Shown here: positions 1 through 8,722 of the stretch, one piece after another
How positions within the stretch are numbered: the first letter of the stretch is position 1
How the letters are laid out: each line of letters starts with the position of its first letter
From: Gemmatimonadales bacterium
GTDB taxonomy: Bacteria > Gemmatimonadota > Gemmatimonadetes > Gemmatimonadales > GWC2-71-9
DNA: 33,841 nucleotides
Direction: 5' to 3'
Assembly (NCBI GenBank): GCA_013813435.1
Contig: JACCRS010000074.1
Location: 1-33,841 of the forward strand
The notes under the pieces: generated by a model
What the model saw: only the letters and a program-made list of their open reading frames with translations
What the model was told of the DNA's origin: nothing
The model's database searches: none
Translations under genes and position numbers: made by a program

Positions 1-12
1 CCCGACTCCTGA
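1..12 (+). CDS. 3' end of an upstream gene, probably actA (partial)
   Basis: Frame 1 reads Pro-Asp-Ser and then a TGA stop at 10-12, only 19 bases before actB. In alternative complex III operons the multihaem cytochrome gene actA normally precedes actB, so these codons may be its C-terminus. The stop codon is seen directly; the identity rests on position alone and three codons cannot confirm it. Confidence 0.25.
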   Translation, partial: PDS

Positions 13-31
13 CCGGCCAAGCGGAGTCTGC

Positions 32-3028
32 ATGACCGAGGAATCCAAGCCCACCATAGATCGCCGTCGGTTCCTCACCGTCCTCGGTGCATCGGGTGGC
101 GGGGCGCTCGCGTTGTCGGGCTGCTCCACCGACCGGGTGGAGAAGCTGATCCCTTACCTGGTTCAGGCGGAAGATCAGATTCCCGGAATTGCCACTTGGT
201 ACGCCAGCACCTGTACCGAGTGCTCCACCGGCTGCGGCCTGCACGTGCGCACCCGCGAGGGCCGAGCGGTGAAGCTCGAGGGCAATCCGGAGCACCCGGT
301 CAACCAGGGTAAGCTCTGCTCCCGGGGGCAGGCTGGACTGCAGGGGCTCTATAACCCAGGGCGGCTGAAGGGCCCCATGGCGCGGGCGGCCAACGGGGAG
401 TTCCAGAGTATCACCTGGGACGACGCCATTGCGCGGCTGGCCGAGAAACTGGGAGCGGCCGGGAACCGGGTCGCGGTCATTTCCGGCGCCGGCCGGGGAA
501 CCTTCACCGATCTGCTCGGCGACTGGGTTCGCAGCCTGGGCGGGCAAATGGTCCGCTACGAGGCATTCGCGTCCGAGCCGGTTCGGGCGGCCAACCGCCA
601 GGTGTTCGGCATCGACCAGCTCGCGGCGCACGACTTCGCCCGGGCGAAGTACATCGTCTCCTTTGGCGCCGACTTCCTGGATACCGGGCGGGGCTCGATC
701 GAGCACGCACGAGGCTTCGCCAGGGCTCACGGATTTTCCGAGCGGGACGTGGCTCGGTTCGTCTATCTGGCCCCCCGCATGAATCTCACCGGGCTGAACG
801 CCGATCAGTGGCACGCCATCCGGCCCGGATCCGAGGCGGCGCTGGCCCTGGCCATGGCGAACATTCTCCTGACGCAGTCGGGTGCGGGCTCCGCGCTTCG
901 CGGAACGCTTGCCGCCTTCACACCGGAGATGGCTGCGTCGGAAACCGGGCTTCCTGCCGCCACAATCCAGCAGCTTGCCCGCAGTTTCGGCGCGGCTCGC
1001 CCCAGCCTTGCCATCGCGGGCGATATCGGCAGCCAGCATGCCGGGGCCACCGAGGTGTGCGCCGCAGTCAACATCCTGAACTACGTGGCGGGGAATCTCG
1101 GCCAGACGGTTTTGTTCGGGTCAGATCTCGATAGCGGCGAGGGATACGGAGCGCTGCAGCCGGTCCTTGCAGCGCTGGACGGCGGCCAGGTGGCTGTGGC
1201 CATGGTCCACGACGCGAACCCGGCCTATACGCTGCCGAAGTCCAGCGGCTTCGCCGCCAGATTCCAGAAGGCTGCATTCAAGGTCTCCACCTCCATGTAT
1301 CTGGACGAAACCGCCGCGCTCTGCGATCTGCTGCTCCCGGAACATCATGCCCTGGAACGCTGGGACGACCTGCGGCCGCGGACCGGGGTATACAGCCTGA
1401 TGCAGCCCGTCATGGAGCCGGTCTTCAACACTCTCGCTGCGGGCGATCTCCTGCTCCAGACCGCAAAGAAGATGGGCGGCCCGCTCGCACGGCTCGCCGC
1501 GCCCTCCTACAGGGATCACCTTCAGGCGCGCTGGCAGGCCCTGGCGGCCGAGCGGGGCGAGAGAGACTTCAACGCGTTCTGGCACGGGGCGCTCCAGCGG
1601 GGCGGCGTCTTCTCCGAGGCGCCGGCCTCGCCCCGGGTACAGCTGGCCTCCGGCGCGACACAGGTCACCTACACCAAACCGGCATTCGAGGGAGATGGCG
1701 AGTTTGTTTTCGCGACCTATGCTCACCCGCTGCTCTACGATGGCCGGGGCGCCAACAAGCCCTGGCTGCTGGAGAACGGCGACCCGGTAACCAAGATCAC
1801 CTGGCACTCATGGGTCGAGCTTCACCCCGATACCGCCCGCAAGCTCGACGTGCGCGACGGCGAGATTCTCCGCCTGACGACTCCGCACGGCGCCATCGAG
1901 GCGCCCGTCTTCGTGTACCACGGCATCCGGCCCGACGTTGTGGCCATGCCGCTGGGCTTCGGGCATACCGAGTACGGCGCATACGCGCGGGGCCGGGGGG
2001 CCAACGCCCTCGATCTTATTGGCGCTCCGTCAGGGACGTTCCTCCCCTATGTCTCCACCCGTGTGACACTGGAAAAGACCGGCCGCTTCAAGCAGCTCGC
2101 TTCGATTGCGGGCAATCCACGCCAGCTGGGGCGGGGGATCGCCGAAGGGGTCTCGCTGGATGCCGCCCAAAAGGGTCTGACCATCCAGCAGGCGTACCTC
2201 GCCGAAGGGCACGGCCGGCACGAGATCAACACCGAGCAGGAGTTGGAGGCCATCAAGGGCTGGAGCCGGGAGCAGGAGGAGCAGACCAGGTACGGCGACT
2301 ACGCGGGAGACAACCCCCGCTGGGGGATGGCGATCGATCTGGCGAAGTGCACCGGCTGCCAGGCCTGTGTGACAGCCTGTTACGCCGAAAACAACATTCC
2401 GACGGTGGGAGAGGACGAGATTCACCGGGGCCGGGAGATGACCTGGATCCGGATCGAGCGTTACTGGGAAGGTGAGGGAGAGCCGCGGCAGCCGCCCACG
2501 GCACGGTTCATTCCCATGCTCTGCCAGCACTGCTCCAATGCTCCGTGTGAGCCGGTCTGCCCGGTGTACGCCGCGTATCACACCGCCGATGGCTTGAATG
2601 GTCAGGTGTACAATCGCTGCGTGGGGACCCGATACTGTGCCAACAACTGCCCGTACAAGGTGCGCTACTTCAACTGGTACAAGTACAACGAGAAGTCGTG
2701 GCCCGAGCCGCTCCATCTCCAGCTCAATCCGGACGTAACGGTGCGGGCGCGCGGCGTGATGGAGAAGTGCACTTTCTGCATTCAGCGCATACGAGGCGCG
2801 CAGAATGACGCCCGGCTGGAGAATCGTCCCGTGCGGGATGGCGATATAGTGACGGCCTGCGCCCAGGCCTGTCCGTCGGACGCCATTGTGTTCGGGAACG
2901 TCAAGGATCCGCTCAGCCGGGTGGCGCGTCTGCAGCAGGACCCGCGAGGCTACCGAGTCCTCGAGGATCTCAACACTCGCTCGGCGATCACCTACCTGGC
3001 CAAGGTGCTGCTCCCGGCGGAGGCTTAA
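32..3028 (+). CDS. actB: Alternative complex III subunit ActB: molybdopterin-oxidoreductase-like plus ferredoxin domains
   Basis: This is the large peripheral iron-sulfur subunit of the quinol:electron-acceptor oxidoreductase (alternative complex III). The 998-residue protein starts with a twin-arginine signal (RRRFL at 11-15) followed by a lipobox-like LSGC ending at Cys31, so it is exported folded and perhaps lipidated. Residues about 60-750 form the molybdopterin-oxidoreductase-like domain. From about 773 a ferredoxin-type domain carries repeated cysteine motifs (CTGCQACVTAC, CQHCSNAPCEPVC, CVGTRYCANNC, CTFC and CAQACP) expected to hold three [4Fe-4S] and one [3Fe-4S] cluster. The N-terminal domain also keeps C61-x2-C64-x3-C68-x27-C96, the pattern of a further [4Fe-4S] site. 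A GGAG box at 23-26 supports the ATG. It leads the actB-F operon, three bases ahead of actC. The subunit name is secure from the fusion architecture and the neighbours. Confidence 0.93.
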   Translation: MTEESKPTIDRRRFLTVLGASGGGALALSGCSTDRVEKLIPYLVQAEDQIPGIATWYASTCTECSTGCGLHVRTREGRAVKLEGNPEHPVNQGKLCSRGQAGLQGLYNPGRLKGPMARAANGEFQSITWDDAIARLAEKLGAAGNRVAVISGAGRGTFTDLLGDWVRSLGGQMVRYEAFASEPVRAANRQVFGIDQLAAHDFARAKYIVSFGADFLDTGRGSIEHARGFARAHGFSERDVARFVYLAPRMNLTGLNADQWHAIRPGSEAALALAMANILLTQSGAGSALRGTLAAFTPEMAASETGLPAATIQQLARSFGAARPSLAIAGDIGSQHAGATEVCAAVNILNYVAGNLGQTVLFGSDLDSGEGYGALQPVLAALDGGQVAVAMVHDANPAYTLPKSSGFAARFQKAAFKVSTSMYLDETAALCDLLLPEHHALERWDDLRPRTGVYSLMQPVMEPVFNTLAAGDLLLQTAKKMGGPLARLAAPSYRDHLQARWQALAAERGERDFNAFWHGALQRGGVFSEAPASPRVQLASGATQVTYTKPAFEGDGEFVFATYAHPLLYDGRGANKPWLLENGDPVTKITWHSWVELHPDTARKLDVRDGEILRLTTPHGAIEAPVFVYHGIRPDVVAMPLGFGHTEYGAYARGRGANALDLIGAPSGTFLPYVSTRVTLEKTGRFKQLASIAGNPRQLGRGIAEGVSLDAAQKGLTIQQAYLAEGHGRHEINTEQELEAIKGWSREQEEQTRYGDYAGDNPRWGMAIDLAKCTGCQACVTACYAENNIPTVGEDEIHRGREMTWIRIERYWEGEGEPRQPPTARFIPMLCQHCSNAPCEPVCPVYAAYHTADGLNGQVYNRCVGTRYCANNCPYKVRYFNWYKYNEKSWPEPLHLQLNPDVTVRARGVMEKCTFCIQRIRGAQNDARLENRPVRDGDIVTACAQACPSDAIVFGNVKDPLSRVARLQQDPRGYRVLEDLNTRSAITYLAKVLLPAEA

Positions 3029-3031
3029 TCG

Positions 3032-4396
3032 ATGGCTGTCATCGCCCAACCGCACGACCCGCCCCAGGGGCACGTGATCAACCAGACCCACGCCGAGGTT
3101 ACTCGCGACGTCGTGGCAACGCTCGGGCCTCCCAGCCGGGGCTACCTGCTCCTGCTCGCCGCGGCGGTGTCACTCTTTCTGATCGGCATATTCACTTTCC
3201 TGATCCTGATCAAGGATGGGCTGGGGCACGCGGGGTATAACCCGCCGATCTTCTGGAGCGTGTACATCACCACCTTCGTTTTCTGGGTGGGTATCGGCCA
3301 TGCCGGCACGCTCATCTCGGCAATCCTTTTTCTGTTTCGCTCCCCCTGGCGCACGGCAGTCTATCGTTCCACCGAAGCCATGACCGTATTTGCCGTCATG
3401 ACCGCAGGCCTGTTTCCCATCATCCACATTGGCCGGCAGTGGATCTTCTACTGGCTCCTGCCTTACCCCAACCAGCGATTTCTCTGGCCCAACTTCAAGT
3501 CGCCGTTGATCTGGGATGTGTTCGCCATCTCAACCTATCTGACGGTATCCACCACCTTCCTGGTTTTCGGGTTGATACCGGACGTGGCTGCGGTGCGAGA
3601 CAAGGTCACTGGCTGGCGGAAGATGATCTACTCCTGGAGCTCGGTAGGGTGGACGGGAACCGATAACCAGTGGCGGCATTACTCGCGCGCCTATCTCTAT
3701 CTGGCCGCGCTGGCCACCCCGCTGGTTCTCTCGGTGCATTCGGTGGTGTCCTGGGACTTCGCGGTCAGCATCGTACCCGGTTGGCATGGGACGATCTTCG
3801 CGCCGTACTTCGTGGCCGGCGCCATCTACTCGGGTATCGGCATGGTGCTCACCCTGATCATTCCGCTGCGGCGGGCGCTCAGAATCGAGCACATGATCCA
3901 CTCGTACCACTTCGACAACCTCGCCAAGCTCACTCTGCTTACCGGGTCCATCCTGTTATACGCCTATGCCATGGAGTACTTCGTGGCCTGGTACAGCGGG
4001 AACACCTTCGAGCAAACCACGTTCTACCGCCGCGCGTTCGGCCCGATGTGGTGGGCCGGCTGGACCATGATCATCTGCAATGCATTCGTGTCTCAGCTCC
4101 TGTGGTTCCGGAAGATCCGCACCAACCTGACTGCCCTGTTCGTGATCTCGATTTTCATCAACATCGGGATGTGGTTCGAGCGGTACGTGATCATCGTCTC
4201 CTCGCTCAGCAACGATTACATCCCCTGGGCCTGGGATCAGCTCAATCCGACCTGGGCCGACTGGGGCATTCTCGCGGGCTCCTTCGGCTGGTTCGGCATG
4301 TGGTTCCTCCTCTTTGCCAAGACCTTTCCCATAGTGGCCATCCAGGAGATCAAGGAGATGATCCCCATGCCGCGGAGACGCGGAGGTCACGGTTGA
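3032..4396 (+). CDS. actC: Alternative complex III subunit ActC, NrfD-like membrane protein
   Basis: An integral membrane quinol-oxidising subunit of the NrfD/PsrC family, 454 residues. About ten hydrophobic segments can be read along the protein, starting near residue 35 (YLLLLAAAVSLFLIGIFTF) and ending near residue 440. The stretch HAGTLISAILFLFRSPWR and the GRQWIFYWLLPYPNQR segment are typical of the family. ActC carries the quinol site and passes electrons to the ActB clusters; a proton path through the helix bundle has been proposed for this family. The ATG lies three bases after the actB stop, and the stop shares one base with the actD start (TGATG at 4394-4398), so the genes are translationally linked. 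Confidence 0.93.
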   Translation: MAVIAQPHDPPQGHVINQTHAEVTRDVVATLGPPSRGYLLLLAAAVSLFLIGIFTFLILIKDGLGHAGYNPPIFWSVYITTFVFWVGIGHAGTLISAILFLFRSPWRTAVYRSTEAMTVFAVMTAGLFPIIHIGRQWIFYWLLPYPNQRFLWPNFKSPLIWDVFAISTYLTVSTTFLVFGLIPDVAAVRDKVTGWRKMIYSWSSVGWTGTDNQWRHYSRAYLYLAALATPLVLSVHSVVSWDFAVSIVPGWHGTIFAPYFVAGAIYSGIGMVLTLIIPLRRALRIEHMIHSYHFDNLAKLTLLTGSILLYAYAMEYFVAWYSGNTFEQTTFYRRAFGPMWWAGWTMIICNAFVSQLLWFRKIRTNLTALFVISIFINIGMWFERYVIIVSSLSNDYIPWAWDQLNPTWADWGILAGSFGWFGMWFLLFAKTFPIVAIQEIKEMIPMPRRRGGHG

Positions 4397-4935
4397 TGGC
4401 GCTGCTGAAGAGAGGCAAAAGTGCGGCCCGGCGCGCGCCGGGCCTGGTGGCCTCGTTCATCCACGTGGATGCTGCCGTGGATGCCATTCGCGCACTCCGG
4501 GCTAAGGGATATCGCAACCTGGTGGTCTATACCCCTGCGCCCAACCACGAGATCGAGGAGGCGCTGGAGCACGGGGTGAGCCCGGTGCGACTGTTCACCC
4601 TGATTGGCGGACTCACCGGCTGCACCGCCGGTTTCGCCATGACCATATGGATGTCCTATGACTGGCCCCTGGTGGTGGGCGGGAAGACGATCGCTTCGAT
4701 CCCCCCCTACGTGGTAATCGGGTTCGAGCTGACGATTCTGATGGGAGCGCTCAGTACCGTAGCGGCGGTGGCGTTGTTCTCGGTACTCATGGGAAAGCGG
4801 GGTACCCCCTACGACCCGCGCTTCAGCGATGACATGATCGGGGTGTACGTGCCGACAACTCACGAGCAGCTCGGCCCGATCGAGCAGCTTCTGCGTTCGG
4901 CCGGTGCAGCGGAGGTCCGCCATGAAACCGCCTGA
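4396..4935 (+). CDS. actD: Alternative complex III subunit ActD (DUF3341 membrane protein)
   Basis: A 179-residue subunit with a cytoplasmic N-terminal domain (residues about 15-65: LVASFIHVDAAVDAIRALR, then a Tyr-Thr-Pro motif). Two transmembrane segments follow at about 75-92 and 115-137, and then a conserved tail with YDPRFSDDMIGVYV. This is the DUF3341 layout found only next to ActC- and ActF-like genes. The ATG at 4396 overlaps the actC stop by one base. An open frame extends well upstream inside actC, but the conserved family start and the coupling fix the start here. The 3' end overlaps actE by 14 bases. It is a structural subunit with no cofactor motif visible. Confidence 0.88.
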   Translation: MALLKRGKSAARRAPGLVASFIHVDAAVDAIRALRAKGYRNLVVYTPAPNHEIEEALEHGVSPVRLFTLIGGLTGCTAGFAMTIWMSYDWPLVVGGKTIASIPPYVVIGFELTILMGALSTVAAVALFSVLMGKRGTPYDPRFSDDMIGVYVPTTHEQLGPIEQLLRSAGAAEVRHETA

Positions 4936-5596
4936 GCTTCGCCGCAGAGCTGCACTCGCTCTGCTCGCGTTGTTCTGCGGCGGCTGCGACTTCTACTACT
5001 ACCGGCTCCCATCGCCCGACGAGCTGTGGCACGTGATCCCCTGGTTCGATCACATGACCCATGCGCGCTACATCCATCCCTACGAGACGCCGAATGTCCC
5101 CCGATATACGCCGGAGGGGTCGGTGCCGGTTAGCGGTGGTGAGCCGGATTGGTCGGCGGAGTGGGTCACGGGTAGGGCTACGACCGCCAATGCACTGACA
5201 AATCCGCTCACCGCTACCCGCCCGCCGGGTCCCTCGATGCCGGTGATTCCCCGCGCGGCAGCTGCGGCGGGAGACACGCTCTACCAGAATTTTTGTACCG
5301 TATGCCACGGGCCTACCGGCAATGCGGATGGTACGATGTCGCGCCAGATGGGGGCACCCTCGCTGCTGACGCCGCGGGCCCGCGGGTACAGGGACGGTTA
5401 CATCTACAGCGTCATTCGGTACGGCCGGGGCGTCATGCCCCGCTATGGCGACAAAGTGGTGGTTCCGGCCGAACGCTGGGCTATTGTGAGCCACGTGCGG
5501 AAGCTACAGTCGCAGTTCCCGGTTGCTCCGGGAGATGCCGCCCCGATACCTCCCGGGCCCAGTGCCACGGGCTCCACCTCCTCGGTGCCGAGATGA
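4922..5596 (+). CDS. actE: Alternative complex III subunit ActE, mono-haem cytochrome c lipoprotein
   Basis: A 224-residue periplasmic cytochrome anchored by a lipoprotein signal (MKPPELRRRAALALLALF then Cys22). The single haem c motif is C125-T-V-C128-H129, and Met172 in GRGVMPRYGDK is the likely distal ligand. It would carry electrons from the complex to a soluble acceptor. The conserved N-terminal segment with the tyrosine-rich FYYYRLPSPDE stretch is typical of ActE. The ATG at 4922 was preferred to an in-frame start at 4904 because it gives a normal signal peptide. It overlaps actD by 14 bases and actF by four (ATGA). The tail after residue 200 is Pro/Ser rich and probably disordered. Confidence 0.9.
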   Translation: MKPPELRRRAALALLALFCGGCDFYYYRLPSPDELWHVIPWFDHMTHARYIHPYETPNVPRYTPEGSVPVSGGEPDWSAEWVTGRATTANALTNPLTATRPPGPSMPVIPRAAAAAGDTLYQNFCTVCHGPTGNADGTMSRQMGAPSLLTPRARGYRDGYIYSVIRYGRGVMPRYGDKVVVPAERWAIVSHVRKLQSQFPVAPGDAAPIPPGPSATGSTSSVPR

Positions 5597-6954
5597 GCCC
5601 AACCCTGCACGAGCGCCTGGTGCAGCGCGCCGTCGCCGGCCGCTACGATCTGTTTCTCGGCGTCGGCGCCGGCTTCACCGTCCTGGGATTGATTCTTTTC
5701 GTTCAGTCGTTGGTCGCCGGGGCCGACACAGCAATTCGGGCCTGGCAGCTCTTCCACGTGAACTGGATCTACTTCACCGGACTGGCCGGTGGCAGCGTGG
5801 CCTTCGCGGCGGTGCAAAAGGTTGTCAACGCCAAATGGTCCGGCCTGATCATTCGATTCGCCGAGGCGGCCGTCGCCTTCCTGCCGGTCTCCCTCATTGG
5901 GTTGGTACTCATCTTCACCGCCGGTTACGATGCGGTGTATGGACCGATGGAGCACGCGGTACACAGCCTCCCCCATTCCAAGGCCGTCTGGCTGTCCCAT
6001 AACTTCATGTTCGCCCGCCTCGGGGTGGGGCTTCTGGCGCTGACAGTGATAGGCTGGAAGCTGGTGCGGGCAGACCTGACCCCGGACGTGCATGCCGCCC
6101 GCGGTGGCGTATCAGGTGGGCGCCGCCAGCTCTACGAGAAGTGGTCCAACGGCTTCGGCCGGATAACGGCGGCCGAGCACGAGGCCAAAGTCCGGCGCCT
6201 GGCCCCGATATATCTGGTCATGTATGCCTATGTGTTCACCCTGGTGGCATTCGACGGCATCATGGCCCTGCAGCCGCACTGGTTCTCCAATCTGCTCGGC
6301 GGCTTCTTCTTCATGGGATCGTTTCTTGGCGCCCACATGCTCCTGGCGTTGATGATGCTCTACGGGTCCAGACATCTGGGCGTGAGCGATCTGGTCTCAC
6401 CCAAACAGCGTCACGACCTGGGCAAACTGTGCTTTGGCTTCACGGTCTTCTGGACCTATCTGATGTGGGCCCAGTTCCTGGTCATCTGGTACGGCAATCT
6501 CCCCGAGGAAACCGGATTCGTTTTCGCGCGGCTCTGGGGCCACTGGCTGCCGATTGGCAAGGCTGTATTTCTCGGCATGTTTGTCATCCCCTTCTTCGGC
6601 CTCCTCGGTGTGGCACCCAAGAAAACCAGGGTGACGCTGGGATTCTTCGCCACCGTGAGCCTGGTGTCGCTCTGGCTGGAGCGCTATTTGCTCGTGATGC
6701 CTTCGATAACTCCCCTGCCGGGCCCGGTGTTCGCAGTGCCCGAGGCAGGACCCACACTCCTCTTCGCCGGGCTTTTCCTGCTCATGTACGCGCTGTTTGC
6801 CCGCACCTTCCCCATGCTTTCACCGAGGCTGGCCGAGATTACGCTCGAGCGCGAGCGGGGGCATGCCATCACTTCCCTGGAATTTGATCATGAAGAGGGA
6901 GCCCGCGACTACGTGGCGCCCGAGCTGCTGGAGAGAAGGAGCAGACCTCGGTGA
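5593..6954 (+). CDS. actF: Alternative complex III subunit ActF, NrfD-like membrane protein
   Basis: The second polytopic subunit, 453 residues, paralogous to ActC, with about ten hydrophobic segments (for example FLGVGAGFTVLGLILFVQSL near residue 20, and LLFAGLFLLMYALFARTFPM near 395). The segment LGKLCFGFTVFWTYLMWAQF is a strong family signature. In the known structures ActF packs against ActC and is thought to take part in proton movement rather than quinol oxidation. An open frame runs far upstream through actE, but the ATG at 5593 sits in an ATGA overlap with the actE stop and gives the family start. It is the last gene of the operon; a repeat with an internal hairpin follows at once. 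Confidence 0.92.
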   Translation: MSPTLHERLVQRAVAGRYDLFLGVGAGFTVLGLILFVQSLVAGADTAIRAWQLFHVNWIYFTGLAGGSVAFAAVQKVVNAKWSGLIIRFAEAAVAFLPVSLIGLVLIFTAGYDAVYGPMEHAVHSLPHSKAVWLSHNFMFARLGVGLLALTVIGWKLVRADLTPDVHAARGGVSGGRRQLYEKWSNGFGRITAAEHEAKVRRLAPIYLVMYAYVFTLVAFDGIMALQPHWFSNLLGGFFFMGSFLGAHMLLALMMLYGSRHLGVSDLVSPKQRHDLGKLCFGFTVFWTYLMWAQFLVIWYGNLPEETGFVFARLWGHWLPIGKAVFLGMFVIPFFGLLGVAPKKTRVTLGFFATVSLVSLWLERYLLVMPSITPLPGPVFAVPEAGPTLLFAGLFLLMYALFARTFPMLSPRLAEITLERERGHAITSLEFDHEEGARDYVAPELLERRSRPR

Positions 6955-7116
6955 AAAAAAGCGTGAGCGGGAACTGCAGAAAACGTTAAGCGGTGAGCGG
7001 GAAAGACTTGAAGTTGGCCGCCAGGGGAAGACCCTCCAGGTTATGTCACCGGAGGGTCTCTGGTTTCGGGAGCACCCCGCTCACCGCTCACGCTTTTTCT
7101 TCCCCGCTCACGGCTT
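6953..7116 (+). repeat. Nested inverted-repeat element, copy A
   Basis: The whole gap between the convergent genes actF and the anti-sigma gene is filled by nested inverted repeats. The left arm carries GCGTGAGCGGGAA (6961-6973) and AGCGGTGAGCGGGAA. The right arm carries CCCGCTCACCGCTCACGC (7076-7093) followed by TTTTT, then CCCCGCTCACGGC. The outer arms pair as AAAAAGCGTGAGCGG with CCGCTCACGCTTTTT. The centre is a second hairpin (7029-7059). A clearly related copy lies at 10090-10245, also between convergent gene ends. It resembles a REP- or MITE-like intergenic repeat; its family is not recognised. Confidence 0.8.
7029..7059. terminator. Central hairpin of repeat copy A, possible bidirectional terminator
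   Basis: AGACCCTCC (7029-7037) and GGAGGGTCT (7051-7059) form a perfect nine-base-pair stem with a 13-base loop between two converging genes. No T-run follows the inner stem directly. The outer arms end in TTTTT on the plus strand and, read from the other side, in a run of U from the seven A residues at 6954-6960. The nested hairpin could therefore stop transcription from both sides. Confidence 0.5.
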
Positions 7117-7119
7117 TAA

Positions 7120-8127
7120 TCACTTAGACCGCAACGCCGCGTTCAGCCGCCGAATCATCGCCAGCAGGCTGTCAGGTGGGAGGGCGCCGGTGATAGCGAT
7201 CATCCGGTCTCCCCGCTGCATTGCCATGCTACCGTCCACGCCCTGATAGACCACAGTACCGGGACGGGTCGAGTCGGTGCTCGACACCTTCGGATCGGGA
7301 TCGCTCATTGTCCGCCGTGCCAGGAGGTGCGATACGTCGGAGGCGGGCCCCTCGATGGTACGGATCACTTCGCCGGACACGAGCTGCTGTGCCACGACCA
7401 TGAGTGGCTGCTTCCCCTGCTTGCCAGCCTGAACCTGTACCTGGACCACCGGCAGCCCGTCGATGTGCGGCAGCTGGTTGCCCGTCTCTGCCTGAGCACC
7501 TACCCAGGACATGGTGCGCCACATGCCGTCGAGCTCGAAGTCGCCGGCCGCCGGGATGTCGATGGTGGAGAGCTCCAGCTCGGCGGGGGCGATGACCGGC
7601 GGAACCGAGACCCGAGGCGCCTCGGCGGCAGCAACTTTTCTAACCAGCGGCCGCCTGGTTGTCCTTCTCCCATTCGATTCTCCGCGGGCGGGCCGAGCGA
7701 GGGTCGGCGCCGGGGAAACCGCGGCGACAGGCGTGACCGGCAGGGACGCGGCCAGGGGTGCGGCAGCCGGCGATCCTGTGGCGGTGCGAAATGCGCCGGA
7801 GGAATCGGCGATCTGGCTGGCTGTCCACCCAAACGCCACAGCGGCCACGACACTGGCGGCCCAGGCGGCGCGGTGGACCCGCCGCCGGCGCGCGGAAACC
7901 TCGATGGCGGCCCGGCGGCGGATAGTATCGAATGGGGTGGGGAAGGACCGCGGCGGTGCCAGCCGAGCCAGCAAGGCCGTGGTGCGGTCTCGCAGCGCGG
8001 CGATGTTGTCGCGCATACCCTGACATGAGGCACAGCCGGCGAGATGGCTTTCGATCTCCACGCACTGGGAGCGGCTCAACCCTTGATCGAGATAAGCGTG
8101 GAGCTCGTCCTCAGGAATGTGCCGCAT
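7120..8127 (-). CDS. Anti-sigma factor with N-terminal zinc-binding domain and periplasmic domain
   Basis: A 335-residue membrane anti-sigma factor, the likely partner of the sigma factor encoded just upstream. The N-terminus has the zinc anti-sigma signature H28-x3-C32-x2-C35 after an ELHAYLDQGL helix. One transmembrane segment lies at about 87-104 (AAWAASVVAAVAFGW). The Ala/Pro-rich linker (about 110-180) leads to a roughly 150-residue extracytoplasmic domain of unknown fold that may sense the signal. The ATG at 8127 was chosen although the frame is open further upstream, because it begins the conserved domain and overlaps the sigma gene by 17 bases. The signal is unknown. It converges on actF. 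Confidence 0.82.
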   Translation of the reverse strand: MRHIPEDELHAYLDQGLSRSQCVEIESHLAGCASCQGMRDNIAALRDRTTALLARLAPPRSFPTPFDTIRRRAAIEVSARRRRVHRAAWAASVVAAVAFGWTASQIADSSGAFRTATGSPAAAPLAASLPVTPVAAVSPAPTLARPARGESNGRRTTRRPLVRKVAAAEAPRVSVPPVIAPAELELSTIDIPAAGDFELDGMWRTMSWVGAQAETGNQLPHIDGLPVVQVQVQAGKQGKQPLMVVAQQLVSGEVIRTIEGPASDVSHLLARRTMSDPDPKVSSTDSTRPGTVVYQGVDGSMAMQRGDRMIAITGALPPDSLLAMIRRLNAALRSK

Positions 8128-8629
8128 GGGTGCCTTTGTTGGGGTTCTGCCGGTCGTGAGCTTCCACCAGCCGCCGTCTTGCGCGCGCCAGTGTCGTACC
8201 AACCGCCCCAACCGCCAGGCCGGTCTGCGACGCAATCTCGGGATAGCTGAGGCCGGCATCCCACAGCAGCAGGATCTCGCGGTCTCGCGGTGTCAGCGTA
8301 TTCAGCGCCTCCTGTACGGAGGCGACTCGCTCGTCGTGCTCGACCAGTGTGTCGGCAGCCGGTTCTATGGTTGGCTGTGCTACGGGATCTGCCTTGAGCA
8401 GGGTCAGATGCCGTTTCCGGCGCACCGCGGCGCGAGCCTCGTCTCGGGCCAGGTTGGCCGCTACCGCGAAGACCCATGCTCGCGGCTTCTCCGGCCGGTG
8501 TGCCAGCGCCCTGACAAACACCTCCTGAGCCAGGTCTTCGGCGCGCTCCGCGTCCCACACTTTCCGATAAAGGAAGCGCACCACGGCGGTATAGGTGGAC
8601 TGGTAGAGCTGTTCGAGGTCGTCCGTCAC
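8111..8629 (-). CDS. RNA polymerase sigma factor, ECF subfamily
   Basis: A 172-residue sigma-70 protein of the extracytoplasmic-function type. Region 2 reads YRKVWDAERAEDLAQEVFVR, with the usual acidic -10 recognition helix. Region 4 reads LTPRDREILLLWDAGLSYPE followed by the recognition helix IASQTGLAVGAVGTTLARAR. Regions 1.1 and 3 are absent, as expected for ECF. The start is a GTG at 8629 with an AGGAA box six bases before it. The 17-base overlap with the anti-sigma gene indicates coupled synthesis of the pair. The targets cannot be told from the sequence. Confidence 0.9.
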   Translation of the reverse strand: MTDDLEQLYQSTYTAVVRFLYRKVWDAERAEDLAQEVFVRALAHRPEKPRAWVFAVAANLARDEARAAVRRKRHLTLLKADPVAQPTIEPAADTLVEHDERVASVQEALNTLTPRDREILLLWDAGLSYPEIASQTGLAVGAVGTTLARARRRLVEAHDRQNPNKGTHAAHS

Positions 8630-8722
8630 TCGCGTTCCTCAAAGGTCAGGCTCACGCGCCCAACAGTCGGCGGAATCGTCCAAGAGGACGGCCCACCCCT
8701 TCGAATTTGCACAGATGGCCCT

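Noticed and set aside
2030-3091. 353-codon frame on the minus strand opposite actB
   Set aside because: Shadow of the actB ferredoxin domain; no recognisable motif and no ribosome-binding site.
7327-8028. Plus-strand frame of 233 codons opposite the anti-sigma gene
   Set aside because: Gly/Arg-rich shadow; the minus-strand anti-sigma has zinc ligands, a membrane helix and coupling to the sigma gene.
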